From an uncultured Paracoccaceae bacterium (lineage in GTDB: Bacteria; Pseudomonadota; Alphaproteobacteria; Rhodobacterales; Rhodobacteraceae), in NCBI GenBank assembly GCA_947488175.1, contig CANKYO010000002.1:434001-498000 (forward strand): a DNA stretch of 64,000 nucleotides. The letters run 5' to 3'. Positions within the stretch are counted from its first letter, which is position 1; the number at the start of each line of letters is the position of its first letter. Positions 35,183 to 43,626 of this stretch are shown here, piece after piece. A model generated the notes under the pieces. It saw nothing but the letters and a program-made list of their open reading frames with translations. It had not been told where the DNA came from and did not search any database. A program made the position numbers and the translations under genes.

Positions 35183-36529
35183 ATGTCCAAGCCCATCCTA
35201 CAGACGATTGCCACCTTTCGCGCCAGCCTGCTGCGGATTGCTCCGGCCAAGATGCTTCTGCTGGGCTATCTCAGCTATATGCTGATCGGTTGGGCGCTGC
35301 TGTCGATGCCATTTGCGCAAAAGGTGGCGGTCAGCGCGCTTGATACGCTGTTCATCGCCACATCCGCCGTGTCGACGACGGGACTGGTCACGGTCGATCC
35401 CGGCGGCAGTTTCACCTTCGCAGGCGAGGTGATTATCCTGCTGTTGATCCAGATCGGCGGGCTGGGCTACATGACCATCGGGTCCTTCACCGTGCTTGCG
35501 GTGCAGCAGCGTATCTCGGGGCTTCGGACCCACGCGGTTAAACACGCCTTCAATCTGCCGGATGATATCAAGCCCGCGGTCTTCCTGCGCGCGGTCATCC
35601 TCTTCACCGTATTGTGCGAGGCGTTGGGCGCCACAGCGCTCTATTTTATATTTGTAAACAATGGGGTAGAGGATGCACTCTGGAGCGCGATCTTCCACGC
35701 CGTCTCTGCCTTCTGCACCGCCGGGTTCTCACTTTTCAGCACCTCGTTCGAGGCGTTTCGCGCCGACGCAGGGCTGAACATCGTCATCTCCGTGCTCAGC
35801 CTGCTAGGCGCCATGGGCTTTCTGATCGTGGTCGACAGCTGGCGGACCCTGACCGGCCAGACCAGCCATCTGGGTTTCACCTCAAAGGTGATCGTGCGGG
35901 TCACATTGTGGTTCCTGCTGATCGGCACGCTGATCGTGGGGCTGGCCGACAGCACTATCGCCGCCTTGCCCGCCTCCGAACGCTGGCTCGCCGCCTTTTT
36001 CCAAACCATGACAGCCTCGACCACGGTCGGATTTAACACCCACCCGTTCAGCAGCCTGACACCGGCGGTTCTGATGATCATCTTCTTTCTGATGATTTTC
36101 GGGGCCTCGCCCGCAGGCACAGGGGGCGGGCTGAAAACCACGGCCTTTGCTGCCCTTGTGGGTCTTGTCCGGTCCACCCTGAAAGGGCGCGAGCGGATCA
36201 GGTTCTTCAAACGCGAAGTACCCATCGTCAAACTGCAATCGGCCACCGCCGGCTTGGCTTTCTATTGCACGCTACTGCTGATCGCGATGTTCATCCTGTT
36301 GCTCACCGAAACCGGCGCCGCATTCGAGGTGGTGATGTTCGAAGTGATCTCGGCCATGGGCACGGTGGGTCTGTCGATGGGGATCACGGGCGATCTGTCG
36401 GATATCGGCAAGATCGTGATCATCGTGCTGATGACGGCGGGCCGGGTCGGTATTCTGACCTTCGGCATTGCCTTCGCTGCAGCGGATGAAACGCGCGAGG
36501 AAGAACAGGATAATGAGCTGATCCTGTGA
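35183..36529 (+). CDS. TrkH/KtrB family potassium uptake protein
   Basis: 448 residues from the ATG at 35183 (AGGAACC upstream; an earlier Met is less likely). Four M1-P-M2 units are recognisable from their pore loops: TSAVSTTGL, AFCTAGFS, ASTTVGFNTHP and AMGTVGLSM. The GASPAGTGGGLKTT segment before the last unit is typical. Proteins of this kind conduct K+ (or Na+) across the inner membrane with a cytoplasmic TrkA/KtrA ring; no such gene is next to it. Confidence 0.88.
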   Translation: MSKPILQTIATFRASLLRIAPAKMLLLGYLSYMLIGWALLSMPFAQKVAVSALDTLFIATSAVSTTGLVTVDPGGSFTFAGEVIILLLIQIGGLGYMTIGSFTVLAVQQRISGLRTHAVKHAFNLPDDIKPAVFLRAVILFTVLCEALGATALYFIFVNNGVEDALWSAIFHAVSAFCTAGFSLFSTSFEAFRADAGLNIVISVLSLLGAMGFLIVVDSWRTLTGQTSHLGFTSKVIVRVTLWFLLIGTLIVGLADSTIAALPASERWLAAFFQTMTASTTVGFNTHPFSSLTPAVLMIIFFLMIFGASPAGTGGGLKTTAFAALVGLVRSTLKGRERIRFFKREVPIVKLQSATAGLAFYCTLLLIAMFILLLTETGAAFEVVMFEVISAMGTVGLSMGITGDLSDIGKIVIIVLMTAGRVGILTFGIAFAAADETREEEQDNELIL

Positions 36530-36692
36530 CGACGGGAACGTGCGTTTCGGGTTCACCCTGTTGCTCCCACCATGCCCTGAAATTCTGTTAGTGCGTTGGG
36601 GGCCGCTTGAAGTGGATGGCGGCTTGGAGCCCAAATTTACACCTAGTCGCAAGCGCAGAAGACACCCTTTGCGTACAGTTCACCATGCGTTG

Positions 36693-37463
36693 TTAGATGG
36701 TCGCCGTGGTCAGCTTTGTGAAACTTTGAAACTCTAAATCGCCATTGGCGTTTGCAAATGGAGATAGAAGTTCCCGAAGCTCTTGATCAAAGCTTTTGAG
36801 ATCACTGCCCAGCTTTGAGATCGCAAAAGTATCGCGAGAGTGTTGGCATGAAATGAATTCTTCGATGCTCTGGTGGAATGGGTCGGAAACGACCTCATAC
36901 GTTTCATTGACATCGACATAATCGAGGTACCTCTCCCAAAACGAACGATCTTTGTTCGGATGAAATGGCTTTCCAGTAAGCTTTGGTACCCACTTTTCAT
37001 GGAAGGTTTGCCAATCGCTTTCCCACGGTGGTTTATGCGCGCCATCACCTTCTATGACTGCAAAGAGATGACGCTTTTTCAGATGCTTAGACAGTTTGGC
37101 AAAGAGAACCTCATGGTTCATCCAATGGATGCTAAGGGCGGCGACGACGGTGTCGTACCGACCTGTCAACGGCGCCGTTTCCGCATAGCTTTCGACCCAT
37201 TCAAGGTTCGTCGCCGCTCCACATTCGAGGGATTTCCCAAGCGCGAGCATGTTTGCTGATGGGTCAACCGCCGTCACAGAGCTGAAGTGTTGTGACATCG
37301 GCCTCGCGATCTTGCCGTGCCCGCACCCCAGATCCAGAATGCGGCCTCGGCTAGGGGAATGACTGACAATCAGATCGTATATTTGTTTGGGGTATGGGGG
37401 GCGATAGAGATAGAGATCGACAACCTCTTCCGATTGAAAAGAAGTTCCGATTTCTTGTCTCAT
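36693..37463 (-). CDS. SAM-dependent methyltransferase
   Basis: 256 residues from the ATG at 37463 (AGGGA upstream). Class I methyltransferase fold with motif I ILDLGCGHGKIARP (about 41-54), an acidic motif II (VTAVDPS) and VVAALSIHWMNHE. It resembles UbiE/TAM-type small-molecule methyltransferases; the substrate is unknown. The coding sequence is more AT-rich than its neighbours and the flanks hold no recognisable partner genes, which suggests transfer. Confidence 0.8.
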   Translation of the reverse strand: MRQEIGTSFQSEEVVDLYLYRPPYPKQIYDLIVSHSPSRGRILDLGCGHGKIARPMSQHFSSVTAVDPSANMLALGKSLECGAATNLEWVESYAETAPLTGRYDTVVAALSIHWMNHEVLFAKLSKHLKKRHLFAVIEGDGAHKPPWESDWQTFHEKWVPKLTGKPFHPNKDRSFWERYLDYVDVNETYEVVSDPFHQSIEEFISCQHSRDTFAISKLGSDLKSFDQELRELLSPFANANGDLEFQSFTKLTTATI

Positions 37464-37640
37464 GCAATTATCCCTATCAACGTTCCCTATCGGTCGTATA
37501 TATGGCGTAGGGAGTATTACCTCAACGACCGCATTGTCCCGCATTGCCACCTTGAACCAACGCCGCCAAACATGAGCTCTCTGACGGCTGGCATGGCTGC
37601 TCTCCGTCGCCGGGCGGGCGTCCTGCGATGCGATTTGATG

Positions 37641-38024
37641 TCAGTCGATATCCTGCGGGTCCGCGTATTTGCGCAGCACGTCGATCGGTACGATTTCCAG
37701 CGCCCGCACGTGGGTCGCATGCAGGTTGACCTGCGGTGCCGCCCCTTCGTCATGCGCCTGCAGGAACCGGCTGGCGCAGAGACACCAGCTGTCCCCGGCC
37801 TTGAGCCCGGCAAAATTGAACTCTGGCCGTGGGGTACTCAGATCATTGCCCAGATATTTCGACAGGGCCAGAAATTCATCCGTCATGACCGCGCAGACCG
37901 TGTGGCTGCCGTGATCGGCGGCACAGGTATCGCAGGCCCCGTTGCGGAAGAACCCGGTCATCGGGTCCGTCGAACAGGGTTGCAGCGCACTGCCAAGCAC
38001 GTTGAAGGACGGGTCTTTTTCCAT
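37641..38024 (-). CDS. DUF2237 family protein
   Basis: 127 residues starting NVLGSALQPC. The DUF2237 signature is a set of conserved Cys and aromatic motifs: MTGFFRNGACDT, GSHTVCAVMTDEFL and GDSWCLCASRFLQA. The family has no known activity. The ATG at 38024 lies just past the stop of the serine hydrolase gene (38026), so the two are tightly linked and probably co-translated. Confidence 0.85.
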   Translation of the reverse strand: MEKDPSFNVLGSALQPCSTDPMTGFFRNGACDTCAADHGSHTVCAVMTDEFLALSKYLGNDLSTPRPEFNFAGLKAGDSWCLCASRFLQAHDEGAAPQVNLHATHVRALEIVPIDVLRKYADPQDID

Positions 38025-38025
38025 A

Positions 38026-39192
38026 TCACTCAAAACTTTCTGCAATCAGGCGGAACATGTTTTCATTCTGGGCATGGGCACCGGGTGCGCGGAATTGCCG
38101 GTCTGCCGCGTGGACCGCGATCACCACATCATTGATACGGTCAATGTAGATGTATTGCCCGTAAATGCCACGGGCCATGAACTGCCCCGGTTCCGATCCG
38201 GCCGGAATCCACCATTGGTAGCCATAGCCGATGGCCCCCGGCGCTGTCTTTGCGCTGGCCACGGTCGATGCATCGATCCAATCGGCGGGCACGATCTGCT
38301 GTCCGTTCCAACGCCCAGCATTGGCGATCATCTGGCCAAATCGCGCATTGTCGCGCGTTGTCGTGTTCAGTCCGCCCAGTACAAAGGCAACACCATAGCC
38401 ATCGGTCAGGTAGTAGGGGTCGGCCTCCAGCCCCAATGGCGTGATGATCTTTTCTGTCAGCAGATCAGGAATGTCCCGTCCGGTCGCCCCCCGGATCACC
38501 ATCCCGATCACATGCGTATCGATTGAGACGTATTTCCAGCCATCGCCCGGTGCGGCAAAGCCTTCATCCTGTTGTAGCGCGAACCCGTCCATCGACCCGC
38601 CCAGCGCAAGCACGCGCCCCATCTGGTTGATGTCAGAAAAGAAGGCGAGGTAATCCTCGTCAAAGGTCACGCCGGACGACATCTGCAGCACGTCCTTGAT
38701 GCTGGCCTGGGCATAGGCCGTGTCGGCCAGTTCTGGCGCATATTTCGTGACCGGATCGTCGATACTGTCGAACACCCCTTCGTCCAGCAGGACGCCGAAC
38801 AGCGCCGACAGATAGCTTTTCGAGATCGACCAGTTGATGCGCAGATCGTCGGCATCGGTGCCTTTGTAGTATTCTTCGAACACCATCGCGCCGTCATGCA
38901 GGATGACCAGTGCCGTCACGTGGCGTTCGGTGATCCAGCCCATCACCTCTGGCGGCAAGGTGGCAGGCGCGCCCGCAGGCAGCGCGCTGGGTGTGCCACC
39001 GCTACCGGGCAAGGGCCGGTTAAGGAAAATCGTGTCCATGGATGAGAAGTTGTCGACGATCTTTTCTTCCGAAAACAGTGACAGCACGGCCATCAGCCGC
39101 CCGACCTCTTCGCGTTTCCACAGTGCCAGACCGCCGATCACGACCGCAAGGATCACGACAATCCACAACACCCATTTCAGAAATGATTTCAT
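38026..39192 (-). CDS. Serine hydrolase of the beta-lactamase/penicillin-binding fold
   Basis: 388 residues. One N-terminal membrane helix (about 5-24) anchors the enzyme on the periplasmic side. The catalytic SxxK motif is SISK (about residue 121) within INWSISKSYLSALFG, and later segments include the YVSID tyrosine region and GYGYQWW. This is the class C beta-lactamase/esterase fold; it could be a D-aminopeptidase, esterase or 6-aminohexanoate-dimer-like hydrolase. The ribosome site is AAGGGGAAG. Confidence 0.85.
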   Translation of the reverse strand: MKSFLKWVLWIVVILAVVIGGLALWKREEVGRLMAVLSLFSEEKIVDNFSSMDTIFLNRPLPGSGGTPSALPAGAPATLPPEVMGWITERHVTALVILHDGAMVFEEYYKGTDADDLRINWSISKSYLSALFGVLLDEGVFDSIDDPVTKYAPELADTAYAQASIKDVLQMSSGVTFDEDYLAFFSDINQMGRVLALGGSMDGFALQQDEGFAAPGDGWKYVSIDTHVIGMVIRGATGRDIPDLLTEKIITPLGLEADPYYLTDGYGVAFVLGGLNTTTRDNARFGQMIANAGRWNGQQIVPADWIDASTVASAKTAPGAIGYGYQWWIPAGSEPGQFMARGIYGQYIYIDRINDVVIAVHAADRQFRAPGAHAQNENMFRLIAESFE

Positions 39193-39251
39193 TGGCTTCC
39201 CCTTGTTGGGGCTAACATGGCGCGAGGCCGTGACAGGCGCAAGCGCCTGCG

Positions 39252-40283
39252 TTATCCGCCGGTCCAGTCGACCCAGCGCCCGTGGAAATCAGCGCGCCCC
39301 AGATCGATCACCAGATCGCCAGGCCAAAGCCGTAGCGTTAGTGCAGCACCCCGCTCCCCACCGTCATTTTCCATGCCGAACCAGGCAAGCGGGCTGTCAT
39401 CTGTTGCTGCCGCGCCGGCCTTTTCGATCAGGCGTGTGCCTTCGGCCTGTTTTTCATCGGGAAAATACTGCCAGGCCACGGTGCTGTAGATCAGGTGCAA
39501 TTGCCCAGGTTGATGGGCCAGACGTGGGGCGAGCCAGTCAATCGCGTCGCCCTTGTCGACCCTTGTGGTGGTGGCGGCGATGGCCGCGCGGGTCAGTTGC
39601 AGACGCTCTGGCTGGTCAGGCCACAGATAGGCTTGCAGGCGCAGCGCATCCGCCGGATCAGACGGATCAAGCGGGTTCAGGTCGACCCCGGCGCGCTGTG
39701 CGACATGGGGGCGCGTTGCTGGCGGCATGGGTCCTGCCCAGTCGGGGACCAGCACCATCGCGGGGCCGCGCGGGCCGAAAACGCTGTTGCCGATCTGCAG
39801 CGCGTAGCCGTCCCAATGCAGGTTCAGCCCGCCGCTGGCGCCCAGCTCCGATGTCCGCATCGGCAGGCCGAACCGGTCGGCGAGCCAATGCCCCACGGCG
39901 ATCAGCGCCACGGACCGCCGCACCTCGTTGGTTTGTGGTGCGCTGTCGATCCAGTCGTCGATGAACGCTGCGTCGGATACCAGCGTATCGCTGACGGCCG
40001 CCCAAAGTGCTGCATCATCAACGGCTTGCGGCGGATAGACCTCGCCCAATGTTTTGTGCCCGCGCAGGTGTAGCGCGTGCAGCGCACCCGCCAACCGCAA
40101 TGGCACCGATTGGCCGCGCGGGCTGATATCGCCGGTCCATCCGAAGATGCGGTCGGTGATCGGGCTGTCCGGCCATTTCTGTGTCGCGCAAAGCTGCATC
40201 AGCTGCCCCATGAAAGGCGAGCCGAGGCTGGCGCAGGCCTTTGACTGGAAAGCGAAGGCGTCGGCGATGGCAGCGGGCGTCAA
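39252..40283 (-). CDS. DUF2332 family protein
   Basis: 343 residues from a TTG that overlaps the pth stop (TTGA), so translation is coupled to pth. DUF2332 signatures are present: SPFMGQLMQLCA, SELGASGGLNLHWD (about 145-158), and VAWQYFPDE near 264. The fold has methyltransferase-like features (GASGGLNL resembles motif I) but no activity is established. Length is typical. Confidence 0.82.
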   Translation of the reverse strand: MTPAAIADAFAFQSKACASLGSPFMGQLMQLCATQKWPDSPITDRIFGWTGDISPRGQSVPLRLAGALHALHLRGHKTLGEVYPPQAVDDAALWAAVSDTLVSDAAFIDDWIDSAPQTNEVRRSVALIAVGHWLADRFGLPMRTSELGASGGLNLHWDGYALQIGNSVFGPRGPAMVLVPDWAGPMPPATRPHVAQRAGVDLNPLDPSDPADALRLQAYLWPDQPERLQLTRAAIAATTTRVDKGDAIDWLAPRLAHQPGQLHLIYSTVAWQYFPDEKQAEGTRLIEKAGAAATDDSPLAWFGMENDGGERGAALTLRLWPGDLVIDLGRADFHGRWVDWTGG

Positions 40284-40951
40284 CGGAAACGGTCCACCAG
40301 TTTTTGCATGGCGGAGCGCGTGTCGGGTTCAGGTTCCGGCGGCGGCGATGGCTTTGCATTGGGTTTGGTGGTGGATGACCGCGGCGGGGCCGTGCGCAGT
40401 GCGATGGCGTTCAGAAACTTGTCTCCTTGCCCCGCGACAAGATGCGCGATGCCGTCGCTGATGCCGCGCAACTCATCGTCCAGCCATTCAGCATCGGCCT
40501 TGGGGAAATCGCGCAGCACATAGCCGGGCACCGCATCCTTGTGGCCAGGATGGCCGACGCCAAGGCGGACCCGATCATAGTCCGGCCCGATATGGCCGTG
40601 GATCGACCGCAAGCCGTTATGGCCGGCATGTCCGCCCCCGGTTTTCAGGCGTACTTTGCCGGGCGCAAGGTCGATTTCATCATGGAAAACAATGACATCA
40701 TCGGGTGCGAGCTTCAAATAACGCATCGCCTCACCCACCGATTGGCCCGACAGGTTCATGAAGGTTTCAGGCTTGAGCAGGACCACCTTGTCCGACCCGA
40801 ACCGGCCCTCGGCCATCTGGCCCTGAAATTTCGACCGCCATGCGCTGAACCCGTGATCGGACGCGATCCGGTCCATCGCCATAAAGCCGATATTATGACG
40901 GTTATGCGCGTATTTCGCGCCGGGATTACCAAGACCAACAAGCAATTTCAT
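40280..40951 (-). CDS. pth: Peptidyl-tRNA hydrolase
   Basis: 223 residues. The canonical Pth core is complete: LLVGLGNPGAKYAHNRHNIGF (catalytic His ~20), FMNLSGQSV, DVIVFHDEIDL and GGHAGHNGLRS. It recycles peptidyl-tRNA that drops off the ribosome. A ~35-residue C-terminal extension rich in Pro, Thr and Lys follows the core. In many relatives pth is preceded by the ribosomal protein gene rplY; here it is not, and a dispersed repeat lies upstream instead. Confidence 0.95.
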   Translation of the reverse strand: MKLLVGLGNPGAKYAHNRHNIGFMAMDRIASDHGFSAWRSKFQGQMAEGRFGSDKVVLLKPETFMNLSGQSVGEAMRYLKLAPDDVIVFHDEIDLAPGKVRLKTGGGHAGHNGLRSIHGHIGPDYDRVRLGVGHPGHKDAVPGYVLRDFPKADAEWLDDELRGISDGIAHLVAGQGDKFLNAIALRTAPPRSSTTKPNAKPSPPPEPEPDTRSAMQKLVDRFR

Positions 40952-41009
40952 GGGCGTAACCTAACCTATGCCGCGGTGCAGCGCCAGTGTATGCGAAGCG
41001 CATGGCGAC

Positions 41010-41210
41010 GCAACGTTCGGTGGGGGGACCGCGCGGACGCAACACCCCGGAAATGCATTTGCAGGCGAATCACCCTTAATGCTGAGGTTTTTCGCCGAAA
41101 TGGCCGGTCGGCATCGCGTCGGCAAAACGTCGGACTTGCGTCGGACCCTTCTGGGCGATTTTGCCGGATGAACGCAGCGCACGGTGCAAGTGTGAATGCG
41201 GCGTTAAGGT
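41010..41210 (+). repeat. 200-bp dispersed repeat, copy C
   Basis: Inverted relative to the plus-strand order of copies A and B. The core at 41098-41145 is identical to the complement of copy A's core over 48 bases. The ends again read as GCAACGTTC and GTTAAGG. It occupies most of the 295-bp space between the divergent genes pth and the alkylation-repair gene, so it may supply promoter or mRNA-leader sequence to one of them. Confidence 0.8.
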
Positions 41211-41246
41211 TTCGACACCGGCCACATGACGGGATAGTTTCACCAC

Positions 41247-41921
41247 ATGACGGCGGATGAGATCATCAATTGGCTGGAACACACGGGCACGCCGGAACAG
41301 GTGGCCGATATGGCCCGCTACGGCATCCCTAACGACCGGGCTTTTGGTGTGCCGATGGGAGTGATGAAGAAACATGCCAAGCAGTTGGGCAAGGACCATG
41401 CGGTTGCCCGCGCGCTTTGGGCCGATGGCCGGTATGAGGCCCGGACCATGGCCGTGTTTATTGCCGAGGCTGACAGGATGCCGTCTGAAGAAGCGGATCA
41501 GTGGGCGGCGGATTTCGACAATTGGGCGATTTGCGACACCGCCTGTTTCAGCCTGCTGGATCAGACCCCCTATCGCTGGGACAAGGTGCATCTGTGGGCA
41601 CCTGATGAGCGAGAGTTCATGCGCCGGGCCGGGTTTGCAATGATCTGGGCGCTGTCGGTGCATGACACGGCAACGGCTGATCAGGTGTTTATTGATACCT
41701 TCCCGTTGATGCGTGAGGCGGCGACGGACCCGCGCCCATTGGTCAAGAAGGCCGTGGATATGGCACTGCGCGCGACCGGCAAGCGGAATGCAGCGTTGAA
41801 CCGGGCTACGCGCGATTTTGCCCAGGATTTGGTGGGCCATGATGACAAGACGGCCGGATGGATTGGTCGTCATGCGTTGAAAGAACTGGAAAGCCACAAG
41901 GTGCTGGCAAAACTGGGCTGA
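41247..41921 (+). CDS. DNA alkylation repair (AlkD-like HEAT-repeat) family protein
   Basis: 224 residues, all-helical, matching the DNA alkylation repair family made of HEAT-like repeats: [17 protein letters not shown], the acidic/aromatic segment [23 protein letters not shown]-like repeat and [19 protein letters not shown]. AlkD enzymes excise N3- and N7-alkyl purines without base flipping; some relatives lack activity. The WD/Asp pair of the active site appears to be kept. It stands alone. Confidence 0.8.
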   Translation: MTADEIINWLEHTGTPEQVADMARYGIPNDRAFGVPMGVMKKHAKQLGKDHAVARALWADGRYEARTMAVFIAEADRMPSEEADQWAADFDNWAICDTACFSLLDQTPYRWDKVHLWAPDEREFMRRAGFAMIWALSVHDTATADQVFIDTFPLMREAATDPRPLVKKAVDMALRATGKRNAALNRATRDFAQDLVGHDDKTAGWIGRHALKELESHKVLAKLG

Positions 41922-41976
41922 CGCAAATTGCATCCCGCCTCCGCACCGGCTAGCCATAGCGCAAAGGAGCCTTGCT

Positions 41977-43122
41977 ATGACCCCTGTTGATCCCGTTGCC
42001 CTGACCGCTGATCTGGTCCGCTGTCCCTCTGTCACGCCAGCCGAAGGCGGTGCGCTTGTGCTGCTGGAAAAGCTGCTGACGGCTGGCGGGTTTGAATGCA
42101 CGCGGGTGGATCGTGGCGGCATTGCCAATCTTTATGCCCGCTGGGGGCGCAAGGGGGCCAATCGGACGTTTGGTTTTAACGGACATACGGATGTGGTGCC
42201 GCTGGGCAATGAGAACGACTGGTCAGTGCTGCCGTTCGGGGGCGAGATCAAGGATGGGTATCTTTATGGTCGCGGTGCGACTGATATGAAATCGGGGGTG
42301 GCCGCCTTTGCCGCTGCTGCGATTGATTTCGTCAATGAAACGCCCCCCGATGGCGCCGTTGTGCTGGCCATCACCGGGGATGAGGAGGCGGATGCGCTGC
42401 ATGGCACCACCGCGCTGCTGGACTGGATGGCAGTGGAGGGTGAGGCGATGTCGGTCTGTCTGGTGGGTGAACCGACCTGTCCGGATGTGATGGGCGAGGC
42501 GATGAAGATCGGGCGGCGCGGGTCGCTGACCGCGTGGCTGACCGTGCGCGGTGTGCAGGGTCATGCCGCCTATCCGCACCGGGCCAAGAACCCCCTGCCC
42601 GCCATGGCGCGTCTGATGGATCGGTTGTCATCCCATGTGCTGGATGAGGGCACGGAGCATTTCGACCCGTCAACGCTGGCGGTTGTGACGATTGATACCG
42701 GCAACGCCGCGACCAACGTGATCCCGGCGGCGACGCGCGCGACGGTGAATGTGCGCTTCAACGATGCCCATTCCAGCCAGTCGATTGTGGATTGGATCGG
42801 CGAAGAGGCAGGCGACGTGACCGAAGAATTCGACGTGGATGTGGATATCAATGTGAAAGTGTCTGGCGAAAGCTTTCTGACGCCGCCCGGCGATCTGTCC
42901 GATCTGGTGGCGGCGGCGGTGGAGGCCGAGACCGGGGTGAAACCGGTCCTGTCCACCTCTGGCGGGACATCGGATGCCCGTTTCGTCAAGGATCATTGCC
43001 CGGTGGTGGAGTTCGGGCTGGTCGGCAAGACCATGCATCAGGTGGATGAGCGGGTCTCGGTTGAGCAGATCAGCCAGTTGAAGACGATCTACAACCGGAT
43101 TTTGACGGATTATTTTGCCTGA
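41977..43122 (+). CDS. dapE: Succinyl-diaminopimelate desuccinylase
   Basis: 381 residues of the M20 metallopeptidase fold. Zinc-ligand motifs are [10 protein letters not shown] (about 67-76), [24 protein letters not shown] (about 130) and the late His in [10 protein letters not shown]. DapE hydrolyses N-succinyl-LL-diaminopimelate in lysine and peptidoglycan precursor synthesis. The ribosome site is AAAGGAG. The gene for the succinyl-transferase step (dapD) lies at the other end of the window, not in the same operon. Confidence 0.95.
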   Translation: MTPVDPVALTADLVRCPSVTPAEGGALVLLEKLLTAGGFECTRVDRGGIANLYARWGRKGANRTFGFNGHTDVVPLGNENDWSVLPFGGEIKDGYLYGRGATDMKSGVAAFAAAAIDFVNETPPDGAVVLAITGDEEADALHGTTALLDWMAVEGEAMSVCLVGEPTCPDVMGEAMKIGRRGSLTAWLTVRGVQGHAAYPHRAKNPLPAMARLMDRLSSHVLDEGTEHFDPSTLAVVTIDTGNAATNVIPAATRATVNVRFNDAHSSQSIVDWIGEEAGDVTEEFDVDVDINVKVSGESFLTPPGDLSDLVAAAVEAETGVKPVLSTSGGTSDARFVKDHCPVVEFGLVGKTMHQVDERVSVEQISQLKTIYNRILTDYFA

Positions 43123-43133
43123 TCGCGCGGGAC

Positions 43134-43178
43134 CAAGGCTTTTCGAAAAGCCTTGACAAAATCCTTTGAAGGATTTTG
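43134..43178. repeat. Double-hairpin element, copy 1
   Basis: Two perfect inverted repeats side by side: an 11-bp-arm palindrome without spacer (43134-43155, centred on TTCGAA) and a 10-bp stem with a 2-base spacer (43157-43178, CAAAATCCTT/AAGGATTTTG). It lies between the converging dapE and DUF1428 genes and may terminate both. A close relative lies beside trpB at 58905-58950. Confidence 0.75.
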
Positions 43179-43182
43179 GGGC

Positions 43183-43539
43183 TCAATCGCGCCCCATGGT
43201 GAAAAGTGGGTCAAAGCTGCCGAAGATCAGGCGTTTGCGGTCAAAGGGAATATTATCCGGCACATCGAACCGCGGATCGTCGCGCATTGTGGCCTCTGCC
43301 GCGCCGACGGTCGCTTTGTCGGGCCAGATCTGCCAGCTGAACACGATTTTTTCGTCGGGCTGTGCGGCGACGGCCCGGCGGAAATCGGTCTGCTGGCCAT
43401 CGGGGACGTTATCCTCCCAGGCTTCGACGACTTCCAGACAGCCAAGTTCTTTCATCAGGCTGGCGCTTTTTTCTGCCCAGCCCTGATAACGCACGCGATT
43501 TTCTGCCGGGACAGGGATAATGAAACCTGCAACATACAT
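43183..43539 (-). CDS. DUF1428 family protein
   Basis: 118 residues from the ATG at 43539, with a GGAGGAACG ribosome site. The family is a small ferredoxin-like alpha/beta-barrel protein: MYVAGFIIPVP, YQGWAEKSA, VVEAWEDNVPDG and a KIVFSWQIWPDKA strand. No function is established for it. It converges on dapE across the double-hairpin element and is divergent from rnr. Confidence 0.87.
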   Translation of the reverse strand: MYVAGFIIPVPAENRVRYQGWAEKSASLMKELGCLEVVEAWEDNVPDGQQTDFRRAVAAQPDEKIVFSWQIWPDKATVGAAEATMRDDPRFDVPDNIPFDRKRLIFGSFDPLFTMGRD

Positions 43540-43626
43540 CGGCGTTCCTCCATGACGACTGTTGGAGTATAGCATGGTGCAGCCTATTGGGATGACGCCC
43601 GGCGCGCGCCATGTTAGGCGGTTCTC

